DNA of 64,000 nucleotides, taken from NCBI GenBank assembly GCA_014360655.1, contig JACIXC010000002.1, forward strand, positions 1 to 64,000, written 5' to 3'. Both the position numbers and the translations under genes were made by a program. This document shows, piece by piece, positions 1 through 7,585 of this stretch; the first letter of the stretch is position 1; each line of letters starts with the position of its first letter. Under the pieces are notes generated by a model. The model was not told the DNA's origin, made no database searches, and saw nothing but the letters and a program-made list of their open reading frames with translations. This DNA is from Actinomycetota bacterium. GTDB taxonomy: Bacteria > Actinomycetota > Geothermincolia > Geothermincolales > RBG-13-55-18.

Positions 1-401
1 ACGCTGGAGGAAGAAAGGCGGATGCCGTAGTCCCTCTTGAGGATCACCGCTATCTTGTGCTTGGACCAGGCGGGGTGCTCTCTCCTTAAGTCGCAGATGA
101 GCTGGATCGTCTGCCAGGGGATCTCCGAGACCCTTTTCCTTTTCGGGGTGCGGGGGAGGTCCTCCAGTCCCCTGAGGCCCCGTTTCAGGTACCTCTTCAG
201 CCACTTGTAGAAGGTGGTGGGGGAGATGGCGAAGTGGCGGCAGGTCATCCTGGCATTTCCGCAGCTGCGAAAGTGCTCTATCCAGCGCAGCCTCCTTCTG
301 GCCTCCCTGGAGAGGACCTCGCCCATCATTCTCTCCAACTCCCATTGATGGGGAAGCCTGGTGTGGTAGATACTAGTAGTGGTTCCAACTGAACCCTTCA
401 T
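1..401 (-). CDS. IS481-type transposase, N-terminal part (cut by window edge)
   Basis: The reading frame starts at an ATG at 401 behind a strong AAGGAGGTG ribosome site and runs off the left edge, so only about 133 N-terminal residues are visible. They form a helix-turn-helix region (around residues 35-75, including FAISPTTFYKWLKRY and a Gly-Leu-X-Gly-Leu turn) followed by a basic stretch and a second helix-turn-helix (residues about 95-130). This is the usual N-terminal arrangement of IS481/IS3-group transposases; the DDE catalytic domain would lie outside the window. A sequence about 50 bp upstream (448-472) resembles a possible element end but I could not pair it with the other end. Family assignment is inference from the fold pattern. 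Confidence 0.75.
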   Translation of the reverse strand, partial: MKGSVGTTTSIYHTRLPHQWELERMMGEVLSREARRRLRWIEHFRSCGNARMTCRHFAISPTTFYKWLKRYLKRGLRGLEDLPRTPKRKRVSEIPWQTIQLICDLRREHPAWSKHKIAVILKRDYGIRLSSSS

Positions 402-621
402 TTGGACACCTCCTTGCTCTGCTTCGTTTATCACAAAGCAAGTATAGGGGGTGTCCACCATGTTTATGAACCCGGGCAAGGGGGTCAACCGCGTGTTGGC
501 GCGCGGTTTGGCGATCGCTGAAGGGATTTCCACGGCAAGAGCGCCTACGTCCGTGCGCCGGAAGCAATGCCGTCACGCGGACCCGTGTTCCATCGGAAAA
601 AACAAGGAAAAGGCCGGCGGG

Positions 622-667
622 AAGAAAAAGGCCGGCTCGACCCCGGGGAAACCCGGCGTGAGCCGGC
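622..667 (-). terminator. Rho-independent terminator of the GH57 gene
   Basis: Read on the minus strand, an 8-bp stem (660-667 with 631-638, GCCGGCTC/GAGCCGGC) is followed at once by CTTTTTCTTC. It lies about 35 bp beyond the stop codon of the minus-strand branching enzyme gene. The rest of 402-700 shows no convincing gene. Confidence 0.75.
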
Positions 668-700
668 TTCTCCGCGTGCGGCGGCGAGTTTGCCGCCCCG

Positions 701-2230
701 TCACCTCCAGCAGTTGGTTTCGAGCCAGGGGAAGAGGTTGTCGGTCTCCTCCAGCTCGCGCAGGAGATCGCCGTCCTCCTCCCCCTCATCCACCGTTTTC
801 AGCAGGAGGGAGAGGCGGTCGCGGTGAGAGCGGAAACGCAGGCGGGCGTATTCCGCGGCGGCCTCCCGGGTGACCATGTAAGGCCAGTCGCTGGCCTCCA
901 GGATGAGCAGCTCGCGCGCCGCCTGGGCGAGGGCGCGGCCCGTACCCGCTTTCTCCCGCCGCGTCACCCGGGAGAGGAACTCCTCCTCCGCGCGGCGCGT
1001 CTCCTCCCACATGTCTGCGGTGCGCGGGTTCCGCCAGGTGGCGAAGGTACCGTCCACGTTCCAGGCGGTGACGGATGGCGCGATGGCGGGCAACGGATCC
1101 CGGTGCGCCTGCACGGCCAGGTCGCCCGGAAGGACAAGGCGGGGGTGGAGGTGGCGCAGCACGTGTCGCAGCCAGAAGGGCCCCTCGTACCACCAGTGGC
1201 CGAAGAGCTCCGTGTCGTAGGCGATGAGAACCAGGGGAGAGGCGTTCCCGGCACTTCCCTCCGCCGCGAGCTCGTGCAGCCTGGCGCGGATGCGCTGCGC
1301 GAAGTCCCGGGCGTCTCCCTCCGCGGCCGCGAGCGCCCGCTCCGGCACGTACACCTCCTTGTCGTCGATGGGCGTTTGGTGGGAAGTGATGCGCCAGTAC
1401 TGGAAGCCGTGACCCTCGTGGTCCTTCTTGGAGTAGTCCCTGTAGCTCCCCCCCGAGGGGTAGCCGTCCTCCGCCCAGACCAGGCGGTGCGCCAGCGGGT
1501 CGCGCAGCAGGGCCACCAGGGGCGTGGATCCGAGCCGGCGGGGTCGCCAGGTCGCGTTGTCCAGCGGATCCCCCTCCGCGGCGGAGAAGTCGAGGACCAC
1601 GTAGGAGATGGGGGGCGAGAAGCGCCGCAGCAGCCCGTCCAGGTCGGGGGTGTAGGCGCATTCAGGCAGCCAGAAGCCGCGCGGTTCCCGCCCGAAGGCG
1701 CGGCGGTAGCTCTCCAGGCCCACCGCCACCTGCGCCCTGCGACATGTCTCGCAGGGCAGGAGGGGAAGGTGGGCGTGGGTGGCGGAGCTGGCGAGCACCT
1801 CCAGCACCCCGGCCTCCATGCCCTCGCGCAGCGTTTCCAGCATGCGGTGGCGGAAGCGCTCCCGGTAGAGGTCCCGCAGCTCGCGCAACCTGTCGCGGTA
1901 GAAGGAGGCCAGCGCGCTCCGCGCCTCCTCTCCCATGTCGCGCAGGCGCGCGATCTCTCCTTCCGCCTGGCGGATGCGGTTGTCCAGGTAATCGTCGAAG
2001 CGGCGCTGCAGGTGGGGGTCGGTGAGTTGCTCGCAGAGCACCGGCGTCACGGTCATGGCCAGCTTCCCGGGCAGGCTCCCCTCGCTCATATCGGCCACGA
2101 TGTCCCATACGGGGATGTAACACTCCGCCCAGGCCTCGAGGATCCACTGCTCCCCCACGGGCCAGTCGACGTTGCGCCGCACGTAGGGCATGTGGGTGTG
2201 GAGCAGGAGGGCGATGTTAGCTTCACCCAT
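701..2230 (-). CDS. GH57 family 1,4-alpha-glucan branching enzyme (DUF1957 type)
   Basis: The 509-residue protein is a family 57 glycoside hydrolase, most like the retaining 1,4-alpha-glucan branching enzymes that form alpha-1,6 branches in glycogen-like polymers in the cytoplasm. The conserved regions appear in order: HTHMPYV (11-17), SSATHAHLPLL (about 148-158), GFWLPECAY with the putative nucleophile Glu190, and AYDTELFGHWWYEG with the putative acid/base Asp339, then the C-terminal helical domain containing ASDWPYMVT. The ATG at 2230 is chosen because the GH57 fold begins there and it overlaps the upstream methyltransferase stop by 8 bp, which suggests translational coupling. A longer in-frame extension upstream only reads through the methyltransferase gene. 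An alpha-amylase/4-alpha-glucanotransferase activity cannot be excluded from sequence alone. Confidence 0.88.
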   Translation of the reverse strand: MGEANIALLLHTHMPYVRRNVDWPVGEQWILEAWAECYIPVWDIVADMSEGSLPGKLAMTVTPVLCEQLTDPHLQRRFDDYLDNRIRQAEGEIARLRDMGEEARSALASFYRDRLRELRDLYRERFRHRMLETLREGMEAGVLEVLASSATHAHLPLLPCETCRRAQVAVGLESYRRAFGREPRGFWLPECAYTPDLDGLLRRFSPPISYVVLDFSAAEGDPLDNATWRPRRLGSTPLVALLRDPLAHRLVWAEDGYPSGGSYRDYSKKDHEGHGFQYWRITSHQTPIDDKEVYVPERALAAAEGDARDFAQRIRARLHELAAEGSAGNASPLVLIAYDTELFGHWWYEGPFWLRHVLRHLHPRLVLPGDLAVQAHRDPLPAIAPSVTAWNVDGTFATWRNPRTADMWEETRRAEEEFLSRVTRREKAGTGRALAQAARELLILEASDWPYMVTREAAAEYARLRFRSHRDRLSLLLKTVDEGEEDGDLLRELEETDNLFPWLETNCWR

Positions 2231-3029
2231 GGCCGCCGCCGTCTCCTGGTAGCTCTTTCCATCCCATGCCGATGAAGTCCAGGGCGCCCTCCAGGCCCTC
2301 CTCGCGGACCTTGAAATCCCCTGTGCGCAGGAGGGGGATGAAGAGGGGGCGGTAGAAGAAGCGCTCCCGTCGCGGCGGCAATTCCAGGCAGTACTGGGAA
2401 AAGTTGCGCCGCAAGAGGAGGTCGTGAAGTCGCAGCAGGCGCGCATGGAATATCCCCTTCACCTCCACGCGTGGGTAGAAGCTCTGCATGAAGGCGAGGA
2501 ATTCCCGGTAATCGTATTCACGGATGTGGAAGGGGTTCAGCGGCGATTCCCTGCCGGGGGAGATGATGAGACGATTGGGCGTGGTGATCACGCACAGCCC
2601 CCCCGGCCTGAGCACCCTGCGGGCCTCCTCCATGAAGCGCTCGGGCCGGTGCAGGTGTTCCACCACCTGCAGGGAGCAGACCAGGTCGAAGGAGGCTTCT
2701 TCCAGGCCGGTTTCGTAGATGTCCCCGTAGAGGAAGCGCAGGTTTGGCCGCCGGTAGGTGCGGCGGGCGTGGTATACGGCCTCCGGGGCCAGGTCCACTC
2801 CCACCGCCTCCAGTGCCACCGAGGCCAGCAGGTCCGTCCCGTAACCCTCGCCGCTCCCCAGGTCCAGCACGCGCTTGCCGGCCGCGAGGGGGAGGAGGAA
2901 GCGGTAGGCCACCAGGTGGCGCTGGAACCAGTAGTTCTCCTCCCTGATGCCGGGGAGGGTGCGTTCCCCGGTAAGGATGAGAGCGGGGTAATGATCCCGC
3001 GGGAGGTCGTTTTCCGTCGCTCCGTTCAT
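2223..3029 (-). CDS. Class I SAM-dependent methyltransferase
   Basis: This 268-residue protein has a Methyltransf_11/25-type fold. SAM-binding motif I is VLDLGSGEGYG (about residues 53-63), followed by an acidic motif II (VGVDLAPEAV) and a motif with FDLVCSLQVVEHL typical of small-molecule or glycan-modifying methyltransferases. The C-terminal 100 residues are less typical and basic. The ATG at 3029 has a modest AGGGA site six bases upstream; an upstream extension is Pro/Gly/Arg-rich and looks non-coding. Its stop overlaps the start of the GH57 branching enzyme, so the two are probably made together; the substrate is unknown, though a sugar or polysaccharide is a reasonable guess from that pairing. 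Confidence 0.8.
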   Translation of the reverse strand: MNGATENDLPRDHYPALILTGERTLPGIREENYWFQRHLVAYRFLLPLAAGKRVLDLGSGEGYGTDLLASVALEAVGVDLAPEAVYHARRTYRRPNLRFLYGDIYETGLEEASFDLVCSLQVVEHLHRPERFMEEARRVLRPGGLCVITTPNRLIISPGRESPLNPFHIREYDYREFLAFMQSFYPRVEVKGIFHARLLRLHDLLLRRNFSQYCLELPPRRERFFYRPLFIPLLRTGDFKVREEGLEGALDFIGMGWKELPGDGGGHG

Positions 3030-3334
3030 CTTCCCTGATCCGTCGTCCCGACAAACTGTCCGTGCATCCCGCCCGCGCACCTTTCCCCCGGATCCCCGCC
3101 TTTTCCCCGTCCACGGGTAGCGTGGAGAACCCACTCCGGAGGGATTCCCGCCCCCGCGACCTTCCATGACATGCGGGGCCGCCGCTTACCGGCCGCCGTA
3201 ATCAGCTCCGCTCCGCGAGGCTCTCCCCTTGCCCGGAAGGGGCTCGCTGGAGCGGTGCCCGGCAGGAAGCCATTGTACCACCCTTGCGCCGCCGGGGAGG
3301 AGGAGAGGCTTTCGCCTCCTCGCGGGCCCCGTGC

Positions 3335-3490
3335 TCACGGGCGGGGCATGGTCAGGGTGGCCAGCGCGGAGACGATGAACATGCTTCCCAGCACGACCAG
3401 GTAGAAATTACCAAATGCCCATCCCATGGCCAGCAAGAAGAGGCCCAGCGCGCACCCGCCTCCCGTGTAGGCGAACCTCGTGCGGTTCAT
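3335..3490 (-). CDS. Small (51-residue) membrane protein coupled to isochorismatase-like gene
   Basis: The peptide has a short basic N-terminus (MNRTRFAYTGGG) and two hydrophobic segments (about residues 13-27 and 29-46), so it should sit in the cytoplasmic membrane as a hairpin. Its ATG at 3490 overlaps the stop of the isochorismatase-like gene in an ATGA arrangement, which strongly suggests it is translated. I do not recognise a family. The neighbour is a soluble cysteine hydrolase, so no function can be proposed. Confidence 0.6.
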   Translation of the reverse strand: MNRTRFAYTGGGCALGLFLLAMGWAFGNFYLVVLGSMFIVSALATLTMPRP

Positions 3491-4044
3491 TTCACCAGGT
3501 CCAGTACCCGCTTGAACTCCTCGCCGTCCGCCCGGTAGGTAACCTCGTAGATGAGGGCTTCCGAGGTGGTCACCGTGGCGCCGGCCCGGCGCATCCTCTC
3601 GAGGGCCACGGCATGGTCCAGCGGCTTGCGGGTGCCCGTGGCGTCGGCGATCACCTGCACCTGGTAGCCCCGGTGCAGGGCGTCGAGGACCGTCTGGCAC
3701 ACGCAGATATGCGTCTCGATGCCGCAGACCAGCAGCCGCCTGCGGCCCGTTCCCCTGACGGCGTCGGAGAATTCCGGGACCCCGAAGCAACTGAAGATGC
3801 GCTTGACGACGGGATCATAGGAGGGCAGGTCCGCCTTTATCTCGTCCACCGTGTAGCCGAGTCCCTGTGGGTAGTGTTCGGTGAGGATCACCGGCAAACG
3901 GAATATGGAGGCGAAGCGCAGCAGGCGCGAGATGGCGCCCGTCACCTCCTCGCGGTCGTGTATCATGCGCACCAGCTTCTCCTGGGGATCGATGACCACC
4001 AGCACGCTGTCGTCGGCGTTCGCCAGGTCGGGATGCCTCTTCAT
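3487..4044 (-). CDS. Isochorismatase/nicotinamidase-family cysteine hydrolase
   Basis: The 185-residue protein belongs to the isochorismatase-like superfamily (YcaC/nicotinamidase fold). The expected catalytic triad is visible: Asp19 in VLVVIDPQEKL, Lys81 in PVVKRIFSCFG and Cys114 in GIETHICVCQT. The cis-peptide region preceding Cys114 is also typical. The ATG at 4044 is preceded by GGAAGGAGG at good distance; a GTG three codons earlier lies inside that site and is unlikely. The substrate is not predictable; YcaC-like proteins of this length are often of unknown substrate. It is followed by a 51-codon membrane gene with ATGA overlap. Confidence 0.85.
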   Translation of the reverse strand: MKRHPDLANADDSVLVVIDPQEKLVRMIHDREEVTGAISRLLRFASIFRLPVILTEHYPQGLGYTVDEIKADLPSYDPVVKRIFSCFGVPEFSDAVRGTGRRRLLVCGIETHICVCQTVLDALHRGYQVQVIADATGTRKPLDHAVALERMRRAGATVTTSEALIYEVTYRADGEEFKRVLDLVK

Positions 4045-4089
4045 GTTCCACACCTCCTTCCGGAAGCCCCCGCGCAGCTCGCCGCGCTC

Positions 4090-5412
4090 TCATCCCTCGT
4101 CGTCCTTCTCCCCGGAGGTTCCCTCGAGGTAATCGTGCACGAGGTCCGCGACCCGCATGGCGGAGTTGAAGGCGGTGTCGCCGCCCGTGCCCTCGGCGCA
4201 GGTGGTGTCCCCGCAGAGGAAGAAATTGTCGATGGAGGGGATGGTGAAGCCGGGCCGTTCATCCCGGCCCTGGCCGGGACGGGGCAGGAAGCCGTCCACC
4301 ATGTGCAGGTGCATGGCACGCTCCCAATCCACCACCTCCCATATACCGGGAAACATCTCCCGCAGCAGGCCGCGCAGGCGATCCTCCTCGCGGCCCACCT
4401 TCTCGCCGTTCTTCATCCAGCCGTAGGGGAGGGGGTAATACCAGGAGAGGAGCTGCCTTCCCTCCGGCGCCATGCCGGGGTCGATGTTGGAGGTGAACTG
4501 CCCCATGGTCAGCGGGTCGGAGGTCACCAAAAGTCCGCTCTTGTCGCTGACCTTCTCCTTGAGCCCCACGTCGAGGGCGATCCCCGCCGTGGGCACGAGT
4601 TCCTTCGCCTTCTTCACGAACTTGATGGGGAGGTCCTTGCCCCCGAAGAGATTGGGGACTTCCTGCACGGGTATGGCGCTGATGACCGCCCGCGCCGCGT
4701 AGGTGGCCGCCTCCGTCTTCACCTGCCCCACGATCCCCTTGCGCACCGTGAGGCGCGTGACCCTGGATGAGGTCATCACCTGGCCGTTCTTCTCCAGCTC
4801 CTCCCGCAGGCCCTCGATTATCTGGCGCGTGCCGCCCTCCGGGTATCCCACCTTCACCTTGGCGCGCAGGGCCTTCTTCAGGAAGGCGGCCATCTCACCC
4901 GCGGATGCCTGGCGCAGGTCGGGAGCGATGATGCCGATACCCGAGAGGACGCGCAGGAGCTCCAGCGTTTCCGCGGAGCGGCAGCGCGAGGTCATCTCCT
5001 CCAGGGAGATACCGTACTTGCGCGCGGGATCTCCCAGCACCAGCTTCAGCAGGTAGCGGACGGCGCTGAGCTTGGCGGAAAAAGGCAGCAAGGGAGAGCG
5101 CAGTATCTTTCCCACGTTGTTGGGGAGCGGGCGGAACTCCCCCCCGGTGTAGAGCTCCGGCTCGCCCTGCTCGAGGAAGCGCAACTCGCGGCCGAGACGG
5201 CGGAAGACCGCCGCCGCGGCTCCCTGCGAGGCGAAGCGGTTGGCATGCAACCCGTACTCGACCGTATAGCCGTCACGCTCAATGTACCCGGCCCTGCCCC
5301 CCAGGGAACGCGCCCCCTCCAGCAGCAGTACCCGGTACCCCTTGTGGGAGAGCAGGGCTCCCGCGGAGAGCCCCGCGTACCCACCGCCTATCACGATGAC
5401 GTCGTAATCCAT
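4090..5412 (-). CDS. FAD-dependent phytoene desaturase/amine oxidase-like oxidoreductase
   Basis: The 440-residue flavoprotein starts with the dinucleotide-binding motif VIVIGGGYAGLSAGALL (residues about 5-21) followed by an acidic residue at the end of strand 2 (LLLEGARSLGGRAG), typical of the phytoene desaturase / carotenoid isomerase / amine oxidase group. The C-terminal FAD motif FFLCGDTTCAEGTGGDTAFN is present. A hydrophobic substrate is suggested by the family, but there are no carotenoid genes nearby, so the substrate is open. The start at 5412 is chosen from the position of the Rossmann strand. The 5413-5695 gap upstream, shared with the divergent hydrolase gene, is locally AT-rich (5485-5530) but no clear hexamer pair was found. 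Confidence 0.8.
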   Translation of the reverse strand: MDYDVIVIGGGYAGLSAGALLSHKGYRVLLLEGARSLGGRAGYIERDGYTVEYGLHANRFASQGAAAAVFRRLGRELRFLEQGEPELYTGGEFRPLPNNVGKILRSPLLPFSAKLSAVRYLLKLVLGDPARKYGISLEEMTSRCRSAETLELLRVLSGIGIIAPDLRQASAGEMAAFLKKALRAKVKVGYPEGGTRQIIEGLREELEKNGQVMTSSRVTRLTVRKGIVGQVKTEAATYAARAVISAIPVQEVPNLFGGKDLPIKFVKKAKELVPTAGIALDVGLKEKVSDKSGLLVTSDPLTMGQFTSNIDPGMAPEGRQLLSWYYPLPYGWMKNGEKVGREEDRLRGLLREMFPGIWEVVDWERAMHLHMVDGFLPRPGQGRDERPGFTIPSIDNFFLCGDTTCAEGTGGDTAFNSAMRVADLVHDYLEGTSGEKDDEG

Positions 5413-5695
5413 GTGCAACTCCCTCTTGTCGAACGGGCTTACCGCGAGGGGAAAGCGACGCCTCCCCGCGCACCGGCATCTCCAATATATCAAAAAACAC
5501 GATTCTCCCGGGGCTGTATCTATTGTAAGCTTGATCTCCAGGGAAGGAGTACGAAGCGGGGAACGAGATGCCCGTTCACGGACGGCACGGGGGAAGGAGA
5601 CGCCGGAGGCGATGGGGCGGGTCCCGCGTCCCGCGGGTGCGGCGCCGTTTACCGGGGCGGGGATGGGCCCGCGCGAGAAAGGGGGGTGAGAGCGG

Positions 5696-6358
5696 ATGTT
5701 CCGGGAAGAGGTGGCCTTCTACGCCGACAGCGTCGAGCATATAAGGCTGGAGGGGATCCTCGAGATGCCCGACGGGAAAGGGCCGCACCCGGCCTGCATC
5801 CTCTGCCACCCCCACCCCCTCGGCGGGGGCTCCATGCACGTCTCCCTTCTGCAGGTGATATCCCGGACGCTCTGCGAGCAGGGCTGGGCGTGCCTGCGCT
5901 TCAATTTCCGGGGGGTGGGGCGCAGCACGGGAGAGTCCTCCGGGGGGTTGCGGGAGACGGAGGACGTCCAGGGCGCTTACAACTACCTGCGGGAGAGGGA
6001 AGAGGTGGACGCGGAGGACCTTTCCCTGGCCGGATGGTCCTTCGGGTCATGGGTGGGGCTGAGATGGGCGCTGCAGGAGGGGCGGTGCCGCCGGCTGGCG
6101 CTGGTGAGCCCGCCCATGGTGGGGTTCGATTTCTTCCATTTTCTTGAAGCAATATCCCCCTCCGCGCTGCCGGCGGTGCTGGTGGTGGCGGGGAGCCGCG
6201 ATCAGTTCGCGGGGGAGGAGAAGCTGCGGGAGCTCACCGCGAGGCTGGGAGGAGAGCTCGTCCTCCTGGAAGGCGCGGATCACTTCCTTTTCGGCCACGA
6301 GTCCCGGGTCGCCCAGGCGATAGCGGAACACTGGAAGAATCACCCAGCCAATTTCTGA
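5696..6358 (+). CDS. Alpha/beta hydrolase (dienelactone hydrolase/CocE-like small esterase)
   Basis: The 220-residue protein shows an alpha/beta-hydrolase fold: the HPHPLGGGSMH loop near residues 39-49 (oxyanion region), nucleophile elbow GWSFGS near residue 109, an acid residue in VAGSRDQF and the catalytic His in EGADHFLFG near residue 197. This length and the HPHP motif match the COG2945-type hydrolases (serine aminopeptidase-like, often called alpha/beta superfamily hydrolases). The ATG at 5696 follows GGGGGGTGA. It is divergent from the flavoprotein gene and is followed by a 360-bp non-coding stretch. The substrate is unknown. Confidence 0.82.
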   Translation: MFREEVAFYADSVEHIRLEGILEMPDGKGPHPACILCHPHPLGGGSMHVSLLQVISRTLCEQGWACLRFNFRGVGRSTGESSGGLRETEDVQGAYNYLREREEVDAEDLSLAGWSFGSWVGLRWALQEGRCRRLALVSPPMVGFDFFHFLEAISPSALPAVLVVAGSRDQFAGEEKLRELTARLGGELVLLEGADHFLFGHESRVAQAIAEHWKNHPANF

Positions 6359-6721
6359 GGCGGTCTTCGAAGGGCAGGAAGGGTCGCGGGCGACCGGCGA
6401 TGCGGGGCGGCAGGGGTAAAACAGAGGGCAATGCACGTCCGGGCCGGAGAACGCCTTTATGCCGCTCACAGGAATCTGCCGGGGAGGGGGCGGGCTTCAG
6501 GGGCATCGACGTGTCGTTATCGCACCGTTCCTGCGCGGCCATTCCGGGGTATGAACGGAAGGGATACCCTACGGGATCCTCCCGACTGTCCGGAAGCAGC
6601 CCCTGCCCCCTAATCCATCGCCCTTCCCTTGACGATGATTATAGATGGAAGGAAGGGGAATAATGTTACGAGGGAAACAAAGGGAAGTGGTGCAGGGATC
6701 GGATTGAAAGGGGTGGTGGCC
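6359..6721 (+). other. Non-coding stretch between hydrolase and DUF2267-like gene
   Basis: No convincing gene is visible. A TTGACG at 6629-6634 lacks a well-spaced -10 hexamer. A CCTTCC/GGAAGG inverted pair near 6622-6655 is weak. Confidence 0.35.
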
Positions 6722-7000
6722 ATGCTGCGGGAGGAGTTCCTGAAAAAGGTGAAGGAGGCGGCGGGCCTGGAATCCGTGCGACAGGCGGACGCCGTGGTAA
6801 GGGCAGTGGTCGCCGTTTTGAAGGCAGGGCTTCCACCGGAGCAGGCAGAGATGTTAGCCTCCTCTCTTCCCGAGGACCTGAGGCTGGGATGGGAGATGGT
6901 AGGCTCTTACCCGGCCGATATCCTGGAGAGGGAGGATATCTACTACGAGGGCTCTGAAGGGGAAGAGGAAAGGGAGGCTCCCACCATAACCCAGGGCTGA
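6722..7000 (+). CDS. Short DUF2267-like protein
   Basis: A 92-residue acidic soluble protein. The region from LREEFLKKVKEAAGLE to LRLGWEM contains the features of DUF2267 (a helical domain with a V-R-A-V-V-A-V-L-K core followed by LPPEQAEMLASSLPEDLR), a family of unknown function seen in many bacteria. The ATG at 6722 is used because the homologous region starts there; ribosome site AAAGGGG is seven to ten bases upstream. An in-frame ATG at 6629 would add a low-complexity leader. It ends in an acidic tail (EGSEGEEEREAP). Stand-alone transcription is likely, as 580 bp follow before the next gene. Confidence 0.6.
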   Translation: MLREEFLKKVKEAAGLESVRQADAVVRAVVAVLKAGLPPEQAEMLASSLPEDLRLGWEMVGSYPADILEREDIYYEGSEGEEEREAPTITQG

Positions 7001-7365
7001 TGTGGGCACAACCCGGGAAGGAGTGGCGGGCGGCCCCGGCGGGTGGCTCGTTGTACTGAACGTGACGGTCACTTCCGGACGATCGAGACCGCTGGCTTAC
7101 AAGAACGACTTGCTGCCTCGGGTGATGCATGTCTCGCAGATTAGAGCGACCGGACACAAGGCCGTTGCTTTTTAACCTTCCGTATGAACCTTCCGTTTAT
7201 CTTCTCTCCCCACTTGGGGACGACGCCGTGCAGCGCCCTGGTCCCAGTGCATGAAACACGGATTTTTCACGACACCGCATCACGATGCGGGGTCGCTTTT
7301 CCTGCACGTACCTCATGTAAGGGTCGGGCGCACAACACCCGGCGCCGAGCAGAGCAAGCTTTGCC
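7001..7365 (+). other. Intergenic region upstream of the Wood-Ljungdahl operon
   Basis: No gene is supported in this 365-bp stretch. It contains one good terminator-like hairpin (7271-7300, listed separately). No tRNA or known riboswitch core was recognised. Confidence 0.5.
7271..7300 (+). terminator. Hairpin with T-run, terminator candidate
   Basis: The arms gaCACCGCAT and ATGCGGGGTC (7271-7294) pair with one bulge around a short loop, and are followed by GCTTTT. It would stop transcription from the left before the fhs promoter at 7366. Confidence 0.5.
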
Positions 7366-7394
7366 TTGCAATGGCCGTTCACAGCGGATATAAT
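7366..7394 (+). promoter_or_regulatory. Sigma-70 type promoter of the Wood-Ljungdahl gene cluster
   Basis: TTGCAA (7366-7371), a 17-bp spacer and a perfect TATAAT (7389-7394) make a near-consensus housekeeping promoter. Transcription would start near 7401, leaving an untranslated leader of about 185 nt before fhs. Confidence 0.75.
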
Positions 7395-7400
7395 ACCCTC

Positions 7401-7585
7401 GGTGCGCCGGCGGAGGCCGGGGACACCGCAAATCCGCGATGAGGACTCACCGGGGACTCCAGGCCGAGCAGGCTGAGAGCCTTCGGTTAAATATATGCCC
7501 TAAATCCGGTGCGGGAGCCGGAAAGAAAGCGAGGGCATGTTTTCGAAGAGCCCGTCACTTGAGAGAAGAGGAAAGGAGTTGCAGC
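7401..7585 (+). promoter_or_regulatory. Structured 5' leader of fhs
   Basis: Between the promoter and the fhs ATG there are at least two stable nested hairpins: CCGA-GGCT/AGCC-TCGG at about 7464-7487, and an ATGCCCT/AGGGCAT outer stem (7495-7501 with 7532-7538) holding an inner TCCGG/CCGGA stem. The leader does not match the conserved cores of the THF, TPP, cobalamin, SAM or c-di-GMP-I riboswitches that I know, so regulation by this leader is inference only. Confidence 0.4.

Noticed and set aside
373-873. Overlapping short frames between the transposase and the GH57 gene
   Set aside because: Arg/Pro/Gly-rich products without ribosome sites; the region holds the GH57 terminator.
7440-7585. 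TPP riboswitch suggested by CTGAGAG in the fhs leader
   Set aside because: The remaining conserved TPP elements are absent and the bases are better explained by a simple hairpin.
7439-7585. N-terminal extension of Fhs
   Set aside because: The frame is open upstream but shows no family similarity, and the ribosome site and leader hairpins point to ATG 7586.
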